From the NCBI RefSeq assembly GCF_002895925.1, contig NZ_NWUO01000006.1:214311-278310 (forward strand): DNA of 64,000 nt, read 5' to 3'. Every line of letters starts with the position of its first letter. Positions within the stretch are counted from its first letter, which is position 1. This DNA is from Mixta theicola (lineage in GTDB: Bacteria > Pseudomonadota > Gammaproteobacteria > Enterobacterales > Enterobacteriaceae). Below are positions 15,500 through 25,126 of the stretch, piece after piece. The notes under the pieces were generated by a model. It was given only the letters and a program-made list of their open reading frames with translations, did no database searches and had not been told where the DNA came from. Made by a program: the position numbers and the translations under genes.

Positions 15500-16021
15500 A
15501 TGGCAGAGAAACGCAATATCTTTCTGGTTGGGCCTATGGGTGCCGGCAAAAGCACTATTGGTCGTCAGTTAGCTCAGCAACTCAATATGGAATTTTACGA
15601 TTCCGATCAGGAAATTGAGCGACGTACCGGAGCGGATGTGGGCTGGGTTTTTGACGTTGAAGGCGAAGCAGGCTTTCGCGAACGTGAAGAGAAAATCATT
15701 AATGAACTCACAGAAAAACAGGGCATCGTGCTGGCTACCGGCGGCGGTTCTGTAAAATCCCGCGAAACCCGTAATCGTCTCTCCGCCCGTGGCGTTGTGG
15801 TCTATCTTGAAACCACTATTGAGAAGCAACTGGCGCGTACGCAGCGCGATAAAAAGCGTCCTTTATTACAGGTCGATGCACCGCCACGCGAAGTGCTGGA
15901 AGCGCTGGCGGATGAACGCAATCCCCTGTATGAAGAGATCGCTGATGTGACTATCCGCACTGACGATCAAAGCGCGAAAGTCGTCGCTAATCAAATCATT
16001 AATTTACTGGAAAAGAATTAA
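15500..16021 (+). CDS. aroK: Shikimate kinase I
   Basis: Phosphorylates shikimate to shikimate-3-phosphate with ATP in the aromatic amino acid pathway. It is 173 residues, as in E. coli. The Walker A motif is GPMGAGKST (residues 11-19). The shikimate-binding region shows [11 protein letters not shown], and the GGG motif is ATGGGSV. The LID region includes [10 protein letters not shown]. It begins the aroK-aroB-damX-dam-rpe-gph-trpS cluster and precedes aroB by 40 bases. Confidence 0.97.
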   Translation: MAEKRNIFLVGPMGAGKSTIGRQLAQQLNMEFYDSDQEIERRTGADVGWVFDVEGEAGFREREEKIINELTEKQGIVLATGGGSVKSRETRNRLSARGVVVYLETTIEKQLARTQRDKKRPLLQVDAPPREVLEALADERNPLYEEIADVTIRTDDQSAKVVANQIINLLEKN

Positions 16022-16061
16022 TCCATCGCCTGAGGGCATAGCGAAAAGGTTATACAGCGTC

Positions 16062-17150
16062 ATGGAGAAGATCACCGTTACCCTTGGGGAGCGTAGCTAC
16101 CCGATCACCATCGCCGCCGGTCTGTTTAACGATGCGGCCGCCTTTTGGCCGCTGAAAGCAGGCGACCAGGCTATGTTGGTAACCAACGAGACGCTGGCTC
16201 CGCTTTATCTGACGCCGCTGCGACAGCGGCTGGAAGAGGCGGGCGTTAAGGTGGATCAGGTTATTCTTCCCGATGGCGAACAGTACAAAACCCTGGCGGT
16301 AATGGATCAGGTCTTTACCGCGCTGCTGCAAAAGCCCCACGGGCGTGATACCACGCTGGTAGCGCTGGGCGGCGGCGTTATTGGCGACCTGACCGGCTTC
16401 GCCGCCGCCAGCTATCAGCGCGGCGTGCGCTTTATTCAGGTGCCGACCACGCTGTTATCGCAGGTGGACTCTTCCGTTGGCGGTAAAACCGCCGTCAATC
16501 ATCCGCTGGGCAAAAATATGATAGGCGCGTTCTATCAGCCTGCTTCAGTGGTTATCGATCTCGACTGTCTGCGTAGTCTGCCGCCACGCGAGCTGGCTTC
16601 CGGCATGGCTGAAGTGATCAAATACGGCATTATCCTCGACGGCAATTTTTTCAACTGGCTGGAGCAGAACCTGGATGCGCTAATGGCGCTGGATGGGGAC
16701 GCGCTGGCTTTTTGCATTCGTCGCTGCTGTGAGCTGAAAGCGGACGTGGTCGCCGCCGACGAGCGGGAAACCGGTCTGCGGGCGCTGCTGAATCTGGGTC
16801 ATACCTATGGCCATGCTATTGAAGCGCAGATGGGATACGGTAACTGGCTACACGGCGAGGCCGTGGCTGCCGGGATGGTTATGGCGGCGCGTACCGCTGA
16901 AAGGCTGGGTCAGTTCAGCTCTGCCGATACCGATCGTATTATCGCTTTGCTCGACCGCGCCGGGCTGCCCGTAACGGGGCCGCAGGAAATGACCGCGCAG
17001 GACTATTTACCGCATATGATGCGGGATAAAAAAGTGCTGGCGGGAGAGCTGCGTCTGGTGCTGCCGCTGGCGATCGGCAAAGCCGAGGTGCGTAGCGGCG
17101 TGGCGCATGATATTGTGCTTGCCGCAATTAATGATTGTCGTAAGACCTGA
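16062..17150 (+). CDS. aroB: 3-dehydroquinate synthase
   Basis: Converts DAHP to 3-dehydroquinate, using NAD and a divalent metal, in the cytoplasm. It is 362 residues. The NAD-binding part has [21 protein letters not shown] and [21 protein letters not shown]. Metal-binding histidines are in GHTYGHAIE and LHGEAVA. It is placed between aroK and damX, as in all enterics. Confidence 0.97.
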   Translation: MEKITVTLGERSYPITIAAGLFNDAAAFWPLKAGDQAMLVTNETLAPLYLTPLRQRLEEAGVKVDQVILPDGEQYKTLAVMDQVFTALLQKPHGRDTTLVALGGGVIGDLTGFAAASYQRGVRFIQVPTTLLSQVDSSVGGKTAVNHPLGKNMIGAFYQPASVVIDLDCLRSLPPRELASGMAEVIKYGIILDGNFFNWLEQNLDALMALDGDALAFCIRRCCELKADVVAADERETGLRALLNLGHTYGHAIEAQMGYGNWLHGEAVAAGMVMAARTAERLGQFSSADTDRIIALLDRAGLPVTGPQEMTAQDYLPHMMRDKKVLAGELRLVLPLAIGKAEVRSGVAHDIVLAAINDCRKT

Positions 17151-17209
17151 TAGTGATGTCTGCCGCGAACGGGATGTTGGCGGCGCTTGCCGTAAGACGG
17201 GGAGGTTGA

Positions 17210-18211
17210 ATGGATGAGTTTAAACCGGAAGACGAGTTAAAACCTGATACCAGCGATCGCCGTCCGACGCGGTCTCGCAAAACGTCTTCTGCGCCTAAAA
17301 CGCCGGTATCACGCCAGCGTATGATGATGGGCATCGGTGTGCTGGTACTTTTGCTGTTGGTTATTGGCATTGGTTCGGCATTAAACGGGTCTGATTCTAA
17401 AAAGCCATCCGCTCAGGCGGATAACGGCGCAGCCACCTCCGGCGGCAATGAAAAAAATATCGATCTTTCCGGCTCATCAACCATGAGCGGGCAGAACGGT
17501 AGCGCGGCTGGTAACGGTAGCGCGGCTGGTAATGAAGCCGCAGCGACCAACGGCGCAGCAAACGAGGCGCCGCAGTCGATCTCCGTTCCGCCGGTTTCCT
17601 CAACGCCGACTCAGGCCGCTCCGATTGAGACGCCGCAGAACCAGCAGCGCGTAGAGCTGCCGGGCGATCTTAACAACGCGCTGGCCAATCAACAGGGGCA
17701 GGTTGATTCTGCGGCGCAGAATGCAGTGAGCGGCAGTTCGCTGCCGACCGCGCCAGCAACGGTGAGCGGCGCCGATACCAGCAGCGCTCACGTTGCGCCG
17801 TCTGGACAGAGCAGCAGCAAGCCTGCGCCAACACACCGACCAGCCGCCAGTCAGCCGCCAGCCAGACAGAATCATCAGCCGGTGGCAAAGCAGAGTGGTA
17901 AGCCTGCCGCCAGTGCCAGCCATGCCGCACCTGTCGCGCAACAAAGCGCGCCGGGCGGCAGCTATACGCTACAGCTGAGCAGCGCCTCGCGTTCAGATAC
18001 GCTGAATGCCTGGGCGAAGAAACAGAACCTGAACCACTATCATGTCTATCAGACCACACGCAACGGACAGCCATGGTATGTTCTGGTGAGCGGTTCTTAT
18101 GCCACGCCAGCTGAAGCTAAACGTGCCGTAGCCTCGCTGCCAGCGGAAGTCCAGGCGAAAAATCCCTGGGTTAAGCCGGTTAGCCAGGTGAAAAAAGAGG
18201 CGGAACGCTAA
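17210..18211 (+). CDS. damX: Cell division protein DamX (SPOR domain), short cytoplasmic region
   Basis: A bitopic inner-membrane division protein whose C-terminal SPOR domain binds denuded septal peptidoglycan. The start MDEFKPEDELKP matches E. coli. The membrane helix is at about residues 44-63 (GIGVLVLLLLVIGIGSAL). The SPOR domain is at about 255-330 (SYTLQLSSAS... NGQPWYVLVSGSYATPAEAKRA). The protein has 333 residues against about 428 in E. coli. Much of the shortage is in the cytoplasmic region before the helix, which is about 42 residues here and about 100 there. The periplasmic linker is Ala/Ser/Gln-rich and includes a short GNGSAAGN repeat. Confidence 0.95.
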   Translation: MDEFKPEDELKPDTSDRRPTRSRKTSSAPKTPVSRQRMMMGIGVLVLLLLVIGIGSALNGSDSKKPSAQADNGAATSGGNEKNIDLSGSSTMSGQNGSAAGNGSAAGNEAAATNGAANEAPQSISVPPVSSTPTQAAPIETPQNQQRVELPGDLNNALANQQGQVDSAAQNAVSGSSLPTAPATVSGADTSSAHVAPSGQSSSKPAPTHRPAASQPPARQNHQPVAKQSGKPAASASHAAPVAQQSAPGGSYTLQLSSASRSDTLNAWAKKQNLNHYHVYQTTRNGQPWYVLVSGSYATPAEAKRAVASLPAEVQAKNPWVKPVSQVKKEAER

Positions 18212-18281
18212 GCCGATCTCCGCTGTATTACTGTGATAGTGCGCTCTGGCAGCGGATTATCTCAGCCGTTGCAACGGCGTT

Positions 18282-18308
18282 AAAAATGGCAACTCTGTTG
18301 CCATTTTT
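18282..18308 (+). terminator. Intrinsic terminator between damX and dam
   Basis: AAAAATGGCAAC, loop TCT, GTTGCCATTTTT: a perfect 12-base-pair stem ending in a T-run, 70 bases after damX and 80 bases before dam. It looks like a functional terminator inside what is usually treated as one transcription unit. Confidence 0.8.
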
Positions 18309-18388
18309 GTCGTAAATCAGTTTCGTAAGCGCAGATATGCTGTCGCTATAGCCACAGCCAGATGAACAGAAGTAACCAAAACGACGGC

Positions 18389-19201
18389 ATGAAAAAAAAT
18401 CGCGCTTTCCTGAAATGGGCCGGCGGTAAATATCCTCTTCTGGAGGATATACGCCGCCATTTGCCGCAAGGCGACTGCTTAGTCGAGCCTTTTGTCGGCG
18501 CCGGCTCCGTGTTCCTTAACACCGATTATCCGCGCTATGTGCTGGCCGATATTAATAACGATCTGATCGGCCTGTATAACATTGTAAAAGGACGCACCGT
18601 CGAGTTTGTCAGCGATGCGCGTCAGCTCTTTACGCCGCGCAGCAACGAGGCGGATGCTTACTACGCGTACCGCAGCGAATTTAATGCCAGCGAGGATACT
18701 TATCGCCGGGCGCTGCTGTTTCTTTATCTGAATCGTCACGGTTACAACGGCCTGTGCCGCTACAACCTGCGCGGTGAATTTAACGTGCCTTTTGGTCGTT
18801 ACCGTAAGCCCTATTTTCCGGAAGAGGAGCTATACGGTTTTGCCGAACGCGCGCAAAAAGCCGTTTTTGTTTGTGAATCGTACGATGTTACCCTGAGTAA
18901 GGCGCAGGCGGGATCGGTCGTTTACTGCGATCCGCCTTACGCGCCGCTTTCGACAACGGCGAATTTTACCGCCTATCATACCAACAGCTTTAGCCTGCGC
19001 GAGCAGCAGCATCTGGCTGAGCTGGCGGTAAAGCTGGCGCAGGAAAGCGCAATTCCAGTGCTGATTTCTAACCATGATACCGAGCTGACCCGGCTGTGGT
19101 ATCAGGATGCGGTGCTGCATGTGGTTAAAGCGCGCCGTTCTATCAGCAGAAGCATTAGCGGTCGTACCAAAGTGGACGAGCTACTGGCCCTTTTTCGCTA
19201 G
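18389..19201 (+). CDS. dam: DNA adenine methylase Dam
   Basis: Methylates the N6 of adenine in GATC, marking the parental strand for mismatch repair and timing replication. The start at MKKNRAFLKWAGGKY matches E. coli; an in-frame ATG 27 bases upstream would add nine residues not seen in homologues. SAM-binding FxGxG appears as FVGAGSVF, and the catalytic motif is DPPY (CDPPYAPLS). At 270 residues it is eight shorter than E. coli, mainly at the C-terminus after KVDELLALF. A strong terminator precedes it, so it probably has its own promoter. Confidence 0.96.
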   Translation: MKKNRAFLKWAGGKYPLLEDIRRHLPQGDCLVEPFVGAGSVFLNTDYPRYVLADINNDLIGLYNIVKGRTVEFVSDARQLFTPRSNEADAYYAYRSEFNASEDTYRRALLFLYLNRHGYNGLCRYNLRGEFNVPFGRYRKPYFPEEELYGFAERAQKAVFVCESYDVTLSKAQAGSVVYCDPPYAPLSTTANFTAYHTNSFSLREQQHLAELAVKLAQESAIPVLISNHDTELTRLWYQDAVLHVVKARRSISRSISGRTKVDELLALFR

Positions 19202-19267
19202 CCGGTTTCGTCCGCAACCAGCGCAATCTGTCAGTATTTTTACTGGCGCATACAGTGGGAGATACGG

Positions 19268-19954
19268 ATGAAACAATTTTTGCTGGCCCCTTCAATCCTC
19301 TCTGCAGACTTTGCCCGCCTGGGCGAAGATACGGCGAAAGCCCTGGCGGCGGGAGGAGACGTGGTGCATTTCGACGTTATGGATAACCATTATGTTCCCA
19401 ACCTGACTATGGGGCCGATGGTGTTAAAAGCGCTGCGCGATTACGGTATTACCGCGCCGATTGACGTTCATCTGATGGTAAAGCCGGTCGATAGCCTGAT
19501 CCCTCAGTTTGCCGAAGCGGGCGCCAGCTTTATTACCTTCCACCCTGAAGCCAGCGAACATATCGACCGCAGCCTGCAGCTCATCAAAGAGTATGGCTGC
19601 AAAGCAGGTTTAGTCTTTAATCCCGCCACGCCGCTGAGCTATCTCGATTACGTGATGGATAAGCTGGATATTATTCTGCTAATGTCGGTCAATCCTGGCT
19701 TTGGCGGTCAGTCTTTTATTCCCGGTACGCTGGATAAGCTGCGTGAGGCGCGTAAGCGTATTGACGAAAGCGGTTACGATATTCGACTTGAAGTCGATGG
19801 CGGCGTGAAGGTGGACAATATTGCCGAAATCGCCGCTGCGGGCGCGGATATGTTTGTCGCCGGGTCGGCCATATTTGGTCAGTCGGACTATAAAAAAGTG
19901 ATTAACGATATGCGCAATGAACTGGAGAAAAGCCGCCATGGCGCCTTTCACTAA
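19268..19954 (+). CDS. rpe: Ribulose-phosphate 3-epimerase
   Basis: Interconverts ribulose-5-phosphate and xylulose-5-phosphate in the pentose phosphate pathway. It is a TIM barrel of 228 residues with the family blocks [44 protein letters not shown] and LEVDGGV, which carry the metal ligands and catalytic aspartates. The 3' end overlaps gph by 17 bases. Confidence 0.97.
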   Translation: MKQFLLAPSILSADFARLGEDTAKALAAGGDVVHFDVMDNHYVPNLTMGPMVLKALRDYGITAPIDVHLMVKPVDSLIPQFAEAGASFITFHPEASEHIDRSLQLIKEYGCKAGLVFNPATPLSYLDYVMDKLDIILLMSVNPGFGGQSFIPGTLDKLREARKRIDESGYDIRLEVDGGVKVDNIAEIAAAGADMFVAGSAIFGQSDYKKVINDMRNELEKSRHGAFH

Positions 19955-20615
19955 TATTCGCGCATTGGCATTCGATCTTGACGGCACGCTGGTTGACAGC
20001 GTGCCGGGGCTGGCCGAAGCAGTGGATCGGGCGCTTGTGGCCTTAAATCTGTCTGCTGCAGGCGTGCCGCGCGTAACCACCTGGATAGGAAACGGCGCCG
20101 ACATTATGGTGGCGCGAGCGCTGAACTGGGCGCTGCAGCGTCAGCCTGAAGCGGATGAGCTGCGCGATGGCAGAGCGCTGTTCGATCGTTTTTATGCCGA
20201 AACGGCGGAGCCGGGTACGACCTTATTTCCGCACGTCGCGCAAACGCTGGAAAAGCTGAGCGCCGCAGGAGTGCCGCTGGCGCTGGTGACCAATAAGCCG
20301 ACGCCTTTTATTGCGCCGCTGCTGCGCGCGCTCGGCATCGAACGCTATTTTTCGCTGGTTATCGGCGGTGACGACGTGGCGGCGAAAAAGCCGCATCCGG
20401 CGCCGCTGTTTTTAGTGTTAGGCAAGTTTGGTCTGCTGCCGCAGGAGCTGCTGTTTGTTGGCGATTCACGCAATGATATTCAGGCGGCACAGGCGGCGGG
20501 TTGTCCCTGCGTGGGCATGTCGTACGGCTACAACTATGGCGAGCCGATCGCGACCAGTGAACCAAACCTTGTTCTGGACGATTTCAACGACCTTTTGCCC
20601 GCTTTGGGGCGGTAA
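19938..20615 (+). CDS. gph: Phosphoglycolate phosphatase
   Basis: A HAD phosphatase that removes 2-phosphoglycolate, for example from DNA repair of 3'-phosphoglycolate ends. The start at [17 protein letters not shown] gives 225 residues; an in-frame ATG 21 bases upstream is less likely. Motifs: DLDGTLVDS (nucleophile Asp), [15 protein letters not shown] and [10 protein letters not shown]. It is about 27 residues shorter than E. coli Gph, through a shorter cap loop around residue 65 and a shorter C-terminus. It overlaps rpe by 17 bases and precedes trpS by 18. Confidence 0.95.
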   Translation: MAPFTNIRALAFDLDGTLVDSVPGLAEAVDRALVALNLSAAGVPRVTTWIGNGADIMVARALNWALQRQPEADELRDGRALFDRFYAETAEPGTTLFPHVAQTLEKLSAAGVPLALVTNKPTPFIAPLLRALGIERYFSLVIGGDDVAAKKPHPAPLFLVLGKFGLLPQELLFVGDSRNDIQAAQAAGCPCVGMSYGYNYGEPIATSEPNLVLDDFNDLLPALGR

Positions 20616-20633
20616 TTATCAGGATTTAAAAGC

Positions 20634-21638
20634 ATGAGCAAACCCATCGTATTTAGCGGCGCACAGCCCTCCGGCGAACTGACCATTGGTAACTACATGG
20701 GTGCGATGCGTCAGTGGGTACAGATGCAGGACGATTATCACTGCATTTACTGTATTGTCGATTTGCACGCCATCACCGTACGTCAGGACCCGGCCGCGCT
20801 GCGTAAAGCGACGCTGGATACGCTGGCGCTTTATCTCGCCTGTGGTATCGATCCCGAAAAAAGCACCATTTTCGTCCAGTCACACGTGCCGGAACATACT
20901 CAGCTAAGCTGGGTGCTGAACTGTTATACCTATTTCGGTGAGCTGAGCCGTATGACCCAGTTCAAAGATAAATCCGCCCGCTATGCGGAAAACATCAACG
21001 CTGGCCTGTTTGATTATCCGGTACTGATGGCGGCGGATATTCTGTTGTATCAGACCAATCAGGTTCCGGTTGGCGAAGATCAAAAACAGCATCTGGAGCT
21101 GAGCCGTGATATTGCCCAGCGTTTCAACGCGCTGTATGGCGACGTGTTTAAGGTGCCGGAGCCGTTTATTCCGAAATCTGGCGCACGCGTGATGTCGCTG
21201 CTTGAGCCGACGAAAAAGATGTCCAAATCGGACGATAACCGCAATAACGTTATCGGCCTGCTGGAAGATCCGAAAGCGGTAGTGAAAAAGATCAAGCGTG
21301 CGGTAACCGACTCCGACGAGCCGCCGGTGGTGCGTTATGACGTGCAGAACAAAGCGGGCGTATCTAACCTGCTGGATATTCTGTCCGCCATTTCAGGCAA
21401 AAGCATCAGCCAGCTTGAGCAGGAATTTGCAGGCAAGATGTATGGTCATCTGAAGGGCGAGGTAGCGGAAGCGGTTTCCGGTATGCTGAGCGAGCTGCAG
21501 GTGCGCTATCAGCGCTATCGTGAAGATGAAGCTTTTCTTGAGCAGGTAATGCGTGATGGCGCGGCAAAAGCACGCGCGCGCGCGCAGGAAACGCTGAAAA
21601 AAGTCTATGAAGCGGTAGGTTTCGTGGCGCAGCCGTAA
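20634..21638 (+). CDS. trpS: Tryptophanyl-tRNA synthetase
   Basis: A class I synthetase charging tRNA-Trp, 334 residues as in E. coli. The HIGH-equivalent is in [13 protein letters not shown] and the KMSKS loop is KKMSKSDDN. It is the last gene of the aroK-trpS cluster, followed after about 50 bases by a strong hairpin and then by a convergent autotransporter gene. Confidence 0.98.
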   Translation: MSKPIVFSGAQPSGELTIGNYMGAMRQWVQMQDDYHCIYCIVDLHAITVRQDPAALRKATLDTLALYLACGIDPEKSTIFVQSHVPEHTQLSWVLNCYTYFGELSRMTQFKDKSARYAENINAGLFDYPVLMAADILLYQTNQVPVGEDQKQHLELSRDIAQRFNALYGDVFKVPEPFIPKSGARVMSLLEPTKKMSKSDDNRNNVIGLLEDPKAVVKKIKRAVTDSDEPPVVRYDVQNKAGVSNLLDILSAISGKSISQLEQEFAGKMYGHLKGEVAEAVSGMLSELQVRYQRYREDEAFLEQVMRDGAAKARARAQETLKKVYEAVGFVAQP

Positions 21639-21686
21639 GTAAACGCGCTGCCTGCCGCGTCTGACTGGCGGGCAGGGCGCTAAAAT

Positions 21687-21718
21687 ACGGTCTTGCAAAG
21701 CGTACCTTGCAAGACCGT
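21687..21718. terminator. Hairpin between trpS and autotransporter
   Basis: ACGGTCTTGCAA, eight-base loop, TTGCAAGACCGT: a perfect 12-base-pair stem midway between two convergent stops. The following T-runs are weak (TTTATTT on plus, ATTTTA on minus), but the position supports a shared terminator. Confidence 0.75.
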
Positions 21719-21736
21719 GGTGAGTTTATTTCCGTA

Positions 21737-24571
21737 TCAGAAAGCGTAATTGAGCTGTAGAGTGCCAAACGTCTCAAGATAACCGGCGGAACCCCTCTGC
21801 TGGCTTACTTCACCGCTAAGCTGCAGATTCGGGACGGGTTGTCCTGTTACTCCCACTTTGATTTCTATATTGTTTTTAGCTCCGGATTGCTGATTGCTGC
21901 CGTTATTCATTTTTACCCCGAAAGCGCGGCTGTTATGAAGCCAGTTCGCTTCCAGCCAGGGGCGGAAAGCCGTCGCCTGCGCCGCTGCTGTTGTATTGGA
22001 CATCCAGCTGCGCATGCCAATACGCGTAAGAATATTACCGTTGCCCGTGCCCTTGACCCTGGTGCCGTAAATTTCATTCATGGCCTTGTCTTTTACATCC
22101 ATAAAAACAGCCTGGGCATGCGGCTCCAGCCAGAAACTGAAGCCCTGATACTGGCCTGCCGACTGAATATAACCCGCCTCCAGCGCCGCGCTAAAGCCTT
22201 TTAACCGATACTTCTCGCTGGGCAAGCCTTCACCAGTTACATAACCATCGAACCAGTTATACTGTACCCAACTATCCAGCCATGCGCCCTGTTGACGGTT
22301 TTGGTCGTTAAACCAGGTACCATAAATTCCCATGCTGTGCCCGTTAATCTGAGCTTTTGAGCGGTAACCTGTGAGCGTGGAACGTGTTTTGTTATGATTG
22401 TTGCCATAGCCCGCCATCATGCCTAAATTCGCGCTGCCCTGGCTGTTTTCCCACTGCGCGATATTACCGCCCATCTGCAAAATATAGCTGTTACTTTTTG
22501 TTTTTAGCTGCCCGCTGGCATCGGTAAAGTGATTATGGCTTCCACCCTGACGCATCCAGAAAGATGACGTATGCGCTTTATCTGATGCAGTTCGTTGCCC
22601 TGACTGACGATCGTGCATGCTGGTGATAAACAATTTATTTGCGGCGGCCAGGTTAGCGATATAGCTGGCGCTTTCCGGTCGGTAGGCACGGACTCGCGAA
22701 TTGTCAGTATTGCTGCCGTTGCTGCCGTTGCTGCCGTTGCTGCCGTTGCTGCCGTTGTTGCCGTTGCCATTATCTCCGTCGTTGCCGCCATTGCCGTTAT
22801 CGTCGTTGCCGCCATTGCCGTTATCGTCATTGCCGCCGTTATCGTCGTTGCCGCCGTTACCGTTATCGTCGTTTTCGTTTTCGGGCGGGGTGGGTTCTTC
22901 TTCCAGATAAGAAACCAGATACCAGTTTTTATCTCGCTGTCTTAAGAAATAATCATACAGACCCGCCGTCGTTCTTCCCTGTTGCGTAAAGACACCGTTG
23001 GATGTGCCATTAACTTCGACCAGCAGAATGCCGTTATCGGTCTCTGCGCCGTTTCCGGCAACTTTCTTAATGGTTAACAGCGTATCGCCTGAAGTATTTC
23101 CCTTCACGATGATACGGTCTGATGCGGAACCGTCTCCAGCAAGCTGTGCGTTCATCACAATCTTGCCATTGTCCCCATGATAGTCACCATCAATGGTCAA
23201 GGTTTTAAATGCGTCAGACAGAAATTCTATTGAAGATGAACTGAGCGTCAGTTTATTCAGGTGGCTATCACCGTTAATCCGCCACTGACTGTTATTGCCA
23301 TTCAGGGCAAGCTCTACTTCACCCGTGCCGGTTTTATTAATGGCTCCCAACAGATATGAGCTATCCGCTAGCGTCAGGTTAATTTTTCCTTTATCAGCTG
23401 CGTAAATATTCCCCCAGGCAATAAGCCGGTGGTTATTCAGCGTTGTTTCGCCGGAAGAGTGGATAGCGAAAACATTTGCAGGCAAGTTGGCTTGAAGCGA
23501 ACCCAGCGTTGTGTTGCCATTAAGCTCGGTTTTGGCATTCTCCCCGGTATCGATAAAATAAAGCGGGCTGGAGTTATAGGAATCGTCGGTAAACTGAATA
23601 TCAAGGCTGCCATTAACTTTCAGGATGCTTCCGCTGGCATTAGAAATCCCGCGCCCTGTTATCCCATCGGCGACTTTAATTTGAATAATGGTGTCTCCCG
23701 TTTCGCCGACCGCATTATTCATCTGGCTGATGCCGTAACCAAACTCATGTGTAGCCTCTACGAAGATAGCGGTTTCGTTAGATTTAAATGTCGAGCCCCG
23801 TTCATTCAGTATGCCTATGACGCCTGGCGCGTTTTTATCCTGAACCCTGATATTGACATTATTCATAGTCAACTCAGCGCCTTCAGCAATAGTTGAGCTC
23901 TCCAGACTGTCGGTATTAACAATGCCAGCCGTAAAATATTTTCTTGAGGCTGAAGAGGTCACCGTTATATCACTATTGCCGGTAATATTCATTACAGAGC
24001 CTGCTGCATTGGTGATGCCACTGGCTAAATAGCGGTGTCCTGTAGTCTCATCTTTTCCGGCGTTGACAATGATATTGACGTTTTCCGCTTTTAGCGTAGA
24101 GGCATTATTGGACAACAGACCGGCATTAAGATTTTTTCCCGCCTGTAGATTAATGCTGGTTAAACCTTTCAGATTAATTGAGCTACCGCTATTAGCATCA
24201 ATGCCGTTTTGGTTGTTAACACCGTTGACCGTCAGGTTGGTGGCGGTGAAACGGCCCTGGGTTTTAATGCCGATAACGCTGCTTTTTTGCGTTTCTGGTA
24301 CTATTTTGGATGAGGTCACCCGTGAGCCGTTGCCCAGATCGATCGATGCATCACTACCGCTAACAAATATGGTACCGTAGCCATTATTATGTTCGCCTTT
24401 ATCATCAACCGTAATCGCCCCCTGAACGATTGCCGTCTGTCCCATGCTGACGTCCAGTTTATCGCGCACTTCGCCATCTTTAATGGTAACCGTGATCGCC
24501 AGCGCGGGGCCAGACGCTAACGCCAGCGCTATATGGAGCGCTATTAATTTTTTCTTGTTCCGTAATTTCAT
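21737..24571 (-). CDS. Type V (AIDA-like) autotransporter
   Basis: A surface or secreted protein of 944 residues. The signal peptide is KLIALHIALALASGPALA after a basic start. The passenger (about 27-550) is beta-helix-like with many Asn/Gly/Thr/Ser, with recurring patterns such as GSSINLKGLTSINLQAG and NITGNSDITVTSS. A low-complexity linker of Asp/Asn/Gly/Ser repeats spans about 556-625. The C-terminal barrel (about 640-944) contains FWMRQGGSHNHF, LEAGYIQSAGQYQGFSFWLEPHAQ and the final LQLNYAF, with terminal Phe for Bam insertion. It lies between trpS and cysG, an accessory site. A long AT-rich region lies upstream. The passenger function (adhesin or other) is not recognisable, and no protease triad was noticed. 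Confidence 0.9.
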   Translation of the reverse strand: MKLRNKKKLIALHIALALASGPALAITVTIKDGEVRDKLDVSMGQTAIVQGAITVDDKGEHNNGYGTIFVSGSDASIDLGNGSRVTSSKIVPETQKSSVIGIKTQGRFTATNLTVNGVNNQNGIDANSGSSINLKGLTSINLQAGKNLNAGLLSNNASTLKAENVNIIVNAGKDETTGHRYLASGITNAAGSVMNITGNSDITVTSSASRKYFTAGIVNTDSLESSTIAEGAELTMNNVNIRVQDKNAPGVIGILNERGSTFKSNETAIFVEATHEFGYGISQMNNAVGETGDTIIQIKVADGITGRGISNASGSILKVNGSLDIQFTDDSYNSSPLYFIDTGENAKTELNGNTTLGSLQANLPANVFAIHSSGETTLNNHRLIAWGNIYAADKGKINLTLADSSYLLGAINKTGTGEVELALNGNNSQWRINGDSHLNKLTLSSSSIEFLSDAFKTLTIDGDYHGDNGKIVMNAQLAGDGSASDRIIVKGNTSGDTLLTIKKVAGNGAETDNGILLVEVNGTSNGVFTQQGRTTAGLYDYFLRQRDKNWYLVSYLEEEPTPPENENDDNGNGGNDDNGGNDDNGNGGNDDNGNGGNDGDNGNGNNGSNGSNGSNGSNGSNTDNSRVRAYRPESASYIANLAAANKLFITSMHDRQSGQRTASDKAHTSSFWMRQGGSHNHFTDASGQLKTKSNSYILQMGGNIAQWENSQGSANLGMMAGYGNNHNKTRSTLTGYRSKAQINGHSMGIYGTWFNDQNRQQGAWLDSWVQYNWFDGYVTGEGLPSEKYRLKGFSAALEAGYIQSAGQYQGFSFWLEPHAQAVFMDVKDKAMNEIYGTRVKGTGNGNILTRIGMRSWMSNTTAAAQATAFRPWLEANWLHNSRAFGVKMNNGSNQQSGAKNNIEIKVGVTGQPVPNLQLSGEVSQQRGSAGYLETFGTLQLNYAF
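22710..22763 (-). repeat. 9-bp tandem repeat encoding (Gly-Ser-Asn)n in autotransporter linker
   Basis: Five perfect copies of TTGCTGCCG on the plus strand (22710-22754) followed by one variant (TTGTTGCCG). Each copy adds one Gly-Ser-Asn triplet, so copy-number change keeps the frame and only alters linker length. Confidence 0.9.
22778..22867 (-). repeat. 24-bp tandem repeat encoding Asp-Asp-Asn-Gly-Asn-Gly-Gly-Asn units
   Basis: Two identical 24-base units (22778-22801 and 22802-22825), an 18-base shortened unit (22826-22843), and a variant 24-base unit (22844-22867). The unit length is a multiple of three, so variation is in frame. Together with the 9-bp array it forms the flexible linker before the barrel. 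Confidence 0.85.
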
Positions 24572-25062
24572 TTTATCTTCCTTGATTACATGCTTTCACT
24601 GTTACATTCAATCGGCACGGTGATGAGTAATCGATAAAAACGCAGGCGTGTTAGTGCGCAATATAGAATGCTCAACACAATGGAGATAGCAATCATCCTG
24701 TTATTAATTAACGGGGTTGATTAATCTTTATTTCCATCCGCATGAACGGGTGCATTGGGAGCACTATATGATGACGGTTACATGCGCTCTATCGATTAAA
24801 TAATTTTCGCTGATATTTAAACTGGAATGGTACAACAATTTAACGGAAGTCACGATGTTTATCAAAATATCTATAGAATGATAAAACCGCATATTTGTTT
24901 CGTATAGTGAATATTAAATGTGATTTTTTACTTACTTAAGTGATAAGGAAATGTCTTAATGAGTCGTTTGTTGGAGAGGTTTGCTGTTATTTTATAACGG
25001 CGATCCTGGTGTTTTGATTTTTTTCTCAATACCAGCGGACAGGCATTAATATGAAGAGAAGT
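24572..25062. other. AT-rich upstream region of the autotransporter
   Basis: About 490 bases, AT-rich, between the autotransporter start and the cysG terminator. It must hold the autotransporter promoter on the minus strand. A plus-strand ATG at 24959 with AAGGAAATG before it opens only 12 codons. Nothing else is supported. Confidence 0.4.
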
Positions 25063-25119
25063 AGCTAAAAAACAGGGGTTAACCGGGGCATTTTAAGTTT
25101 GCGCCTTTCCGGCTAACCC
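25063..25119. terminator. Terminator after cysG
   Basis: GGGTTAACCGG (25076-25086) pairs with CCGGCTAACCC (25109-25119) with one mismatch and a 22-base loop. T-runs follow on both strands, GTTTTTTAGC on minus (the cysG direction) and TTTTTTATT on plus. Confidence 0.75.
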
Positions 25120-25126
25120 TTTTTTA

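Noticed and set aside
22710..22867. Possible CRISPR-like or minisatellite array
   Set aside because: Repeats are 9 and 24 bases without spacers and lie in frame inside a coding gene, so they are linker-coding repeats.
22613..22945. Plus-strand frames rich in Val/Ala or Leu/Pro across 22600-22950
   Set aside because: They are the reverse side of the autotransporter repeat linker; low complexity makes all frames open.
24959..24997. 12-codon frame with AAGGAAATG before it, upstream of the autotransporter
   Set aside because: Too short and without leader-peptide features such as biased codons followed by an attenuator.
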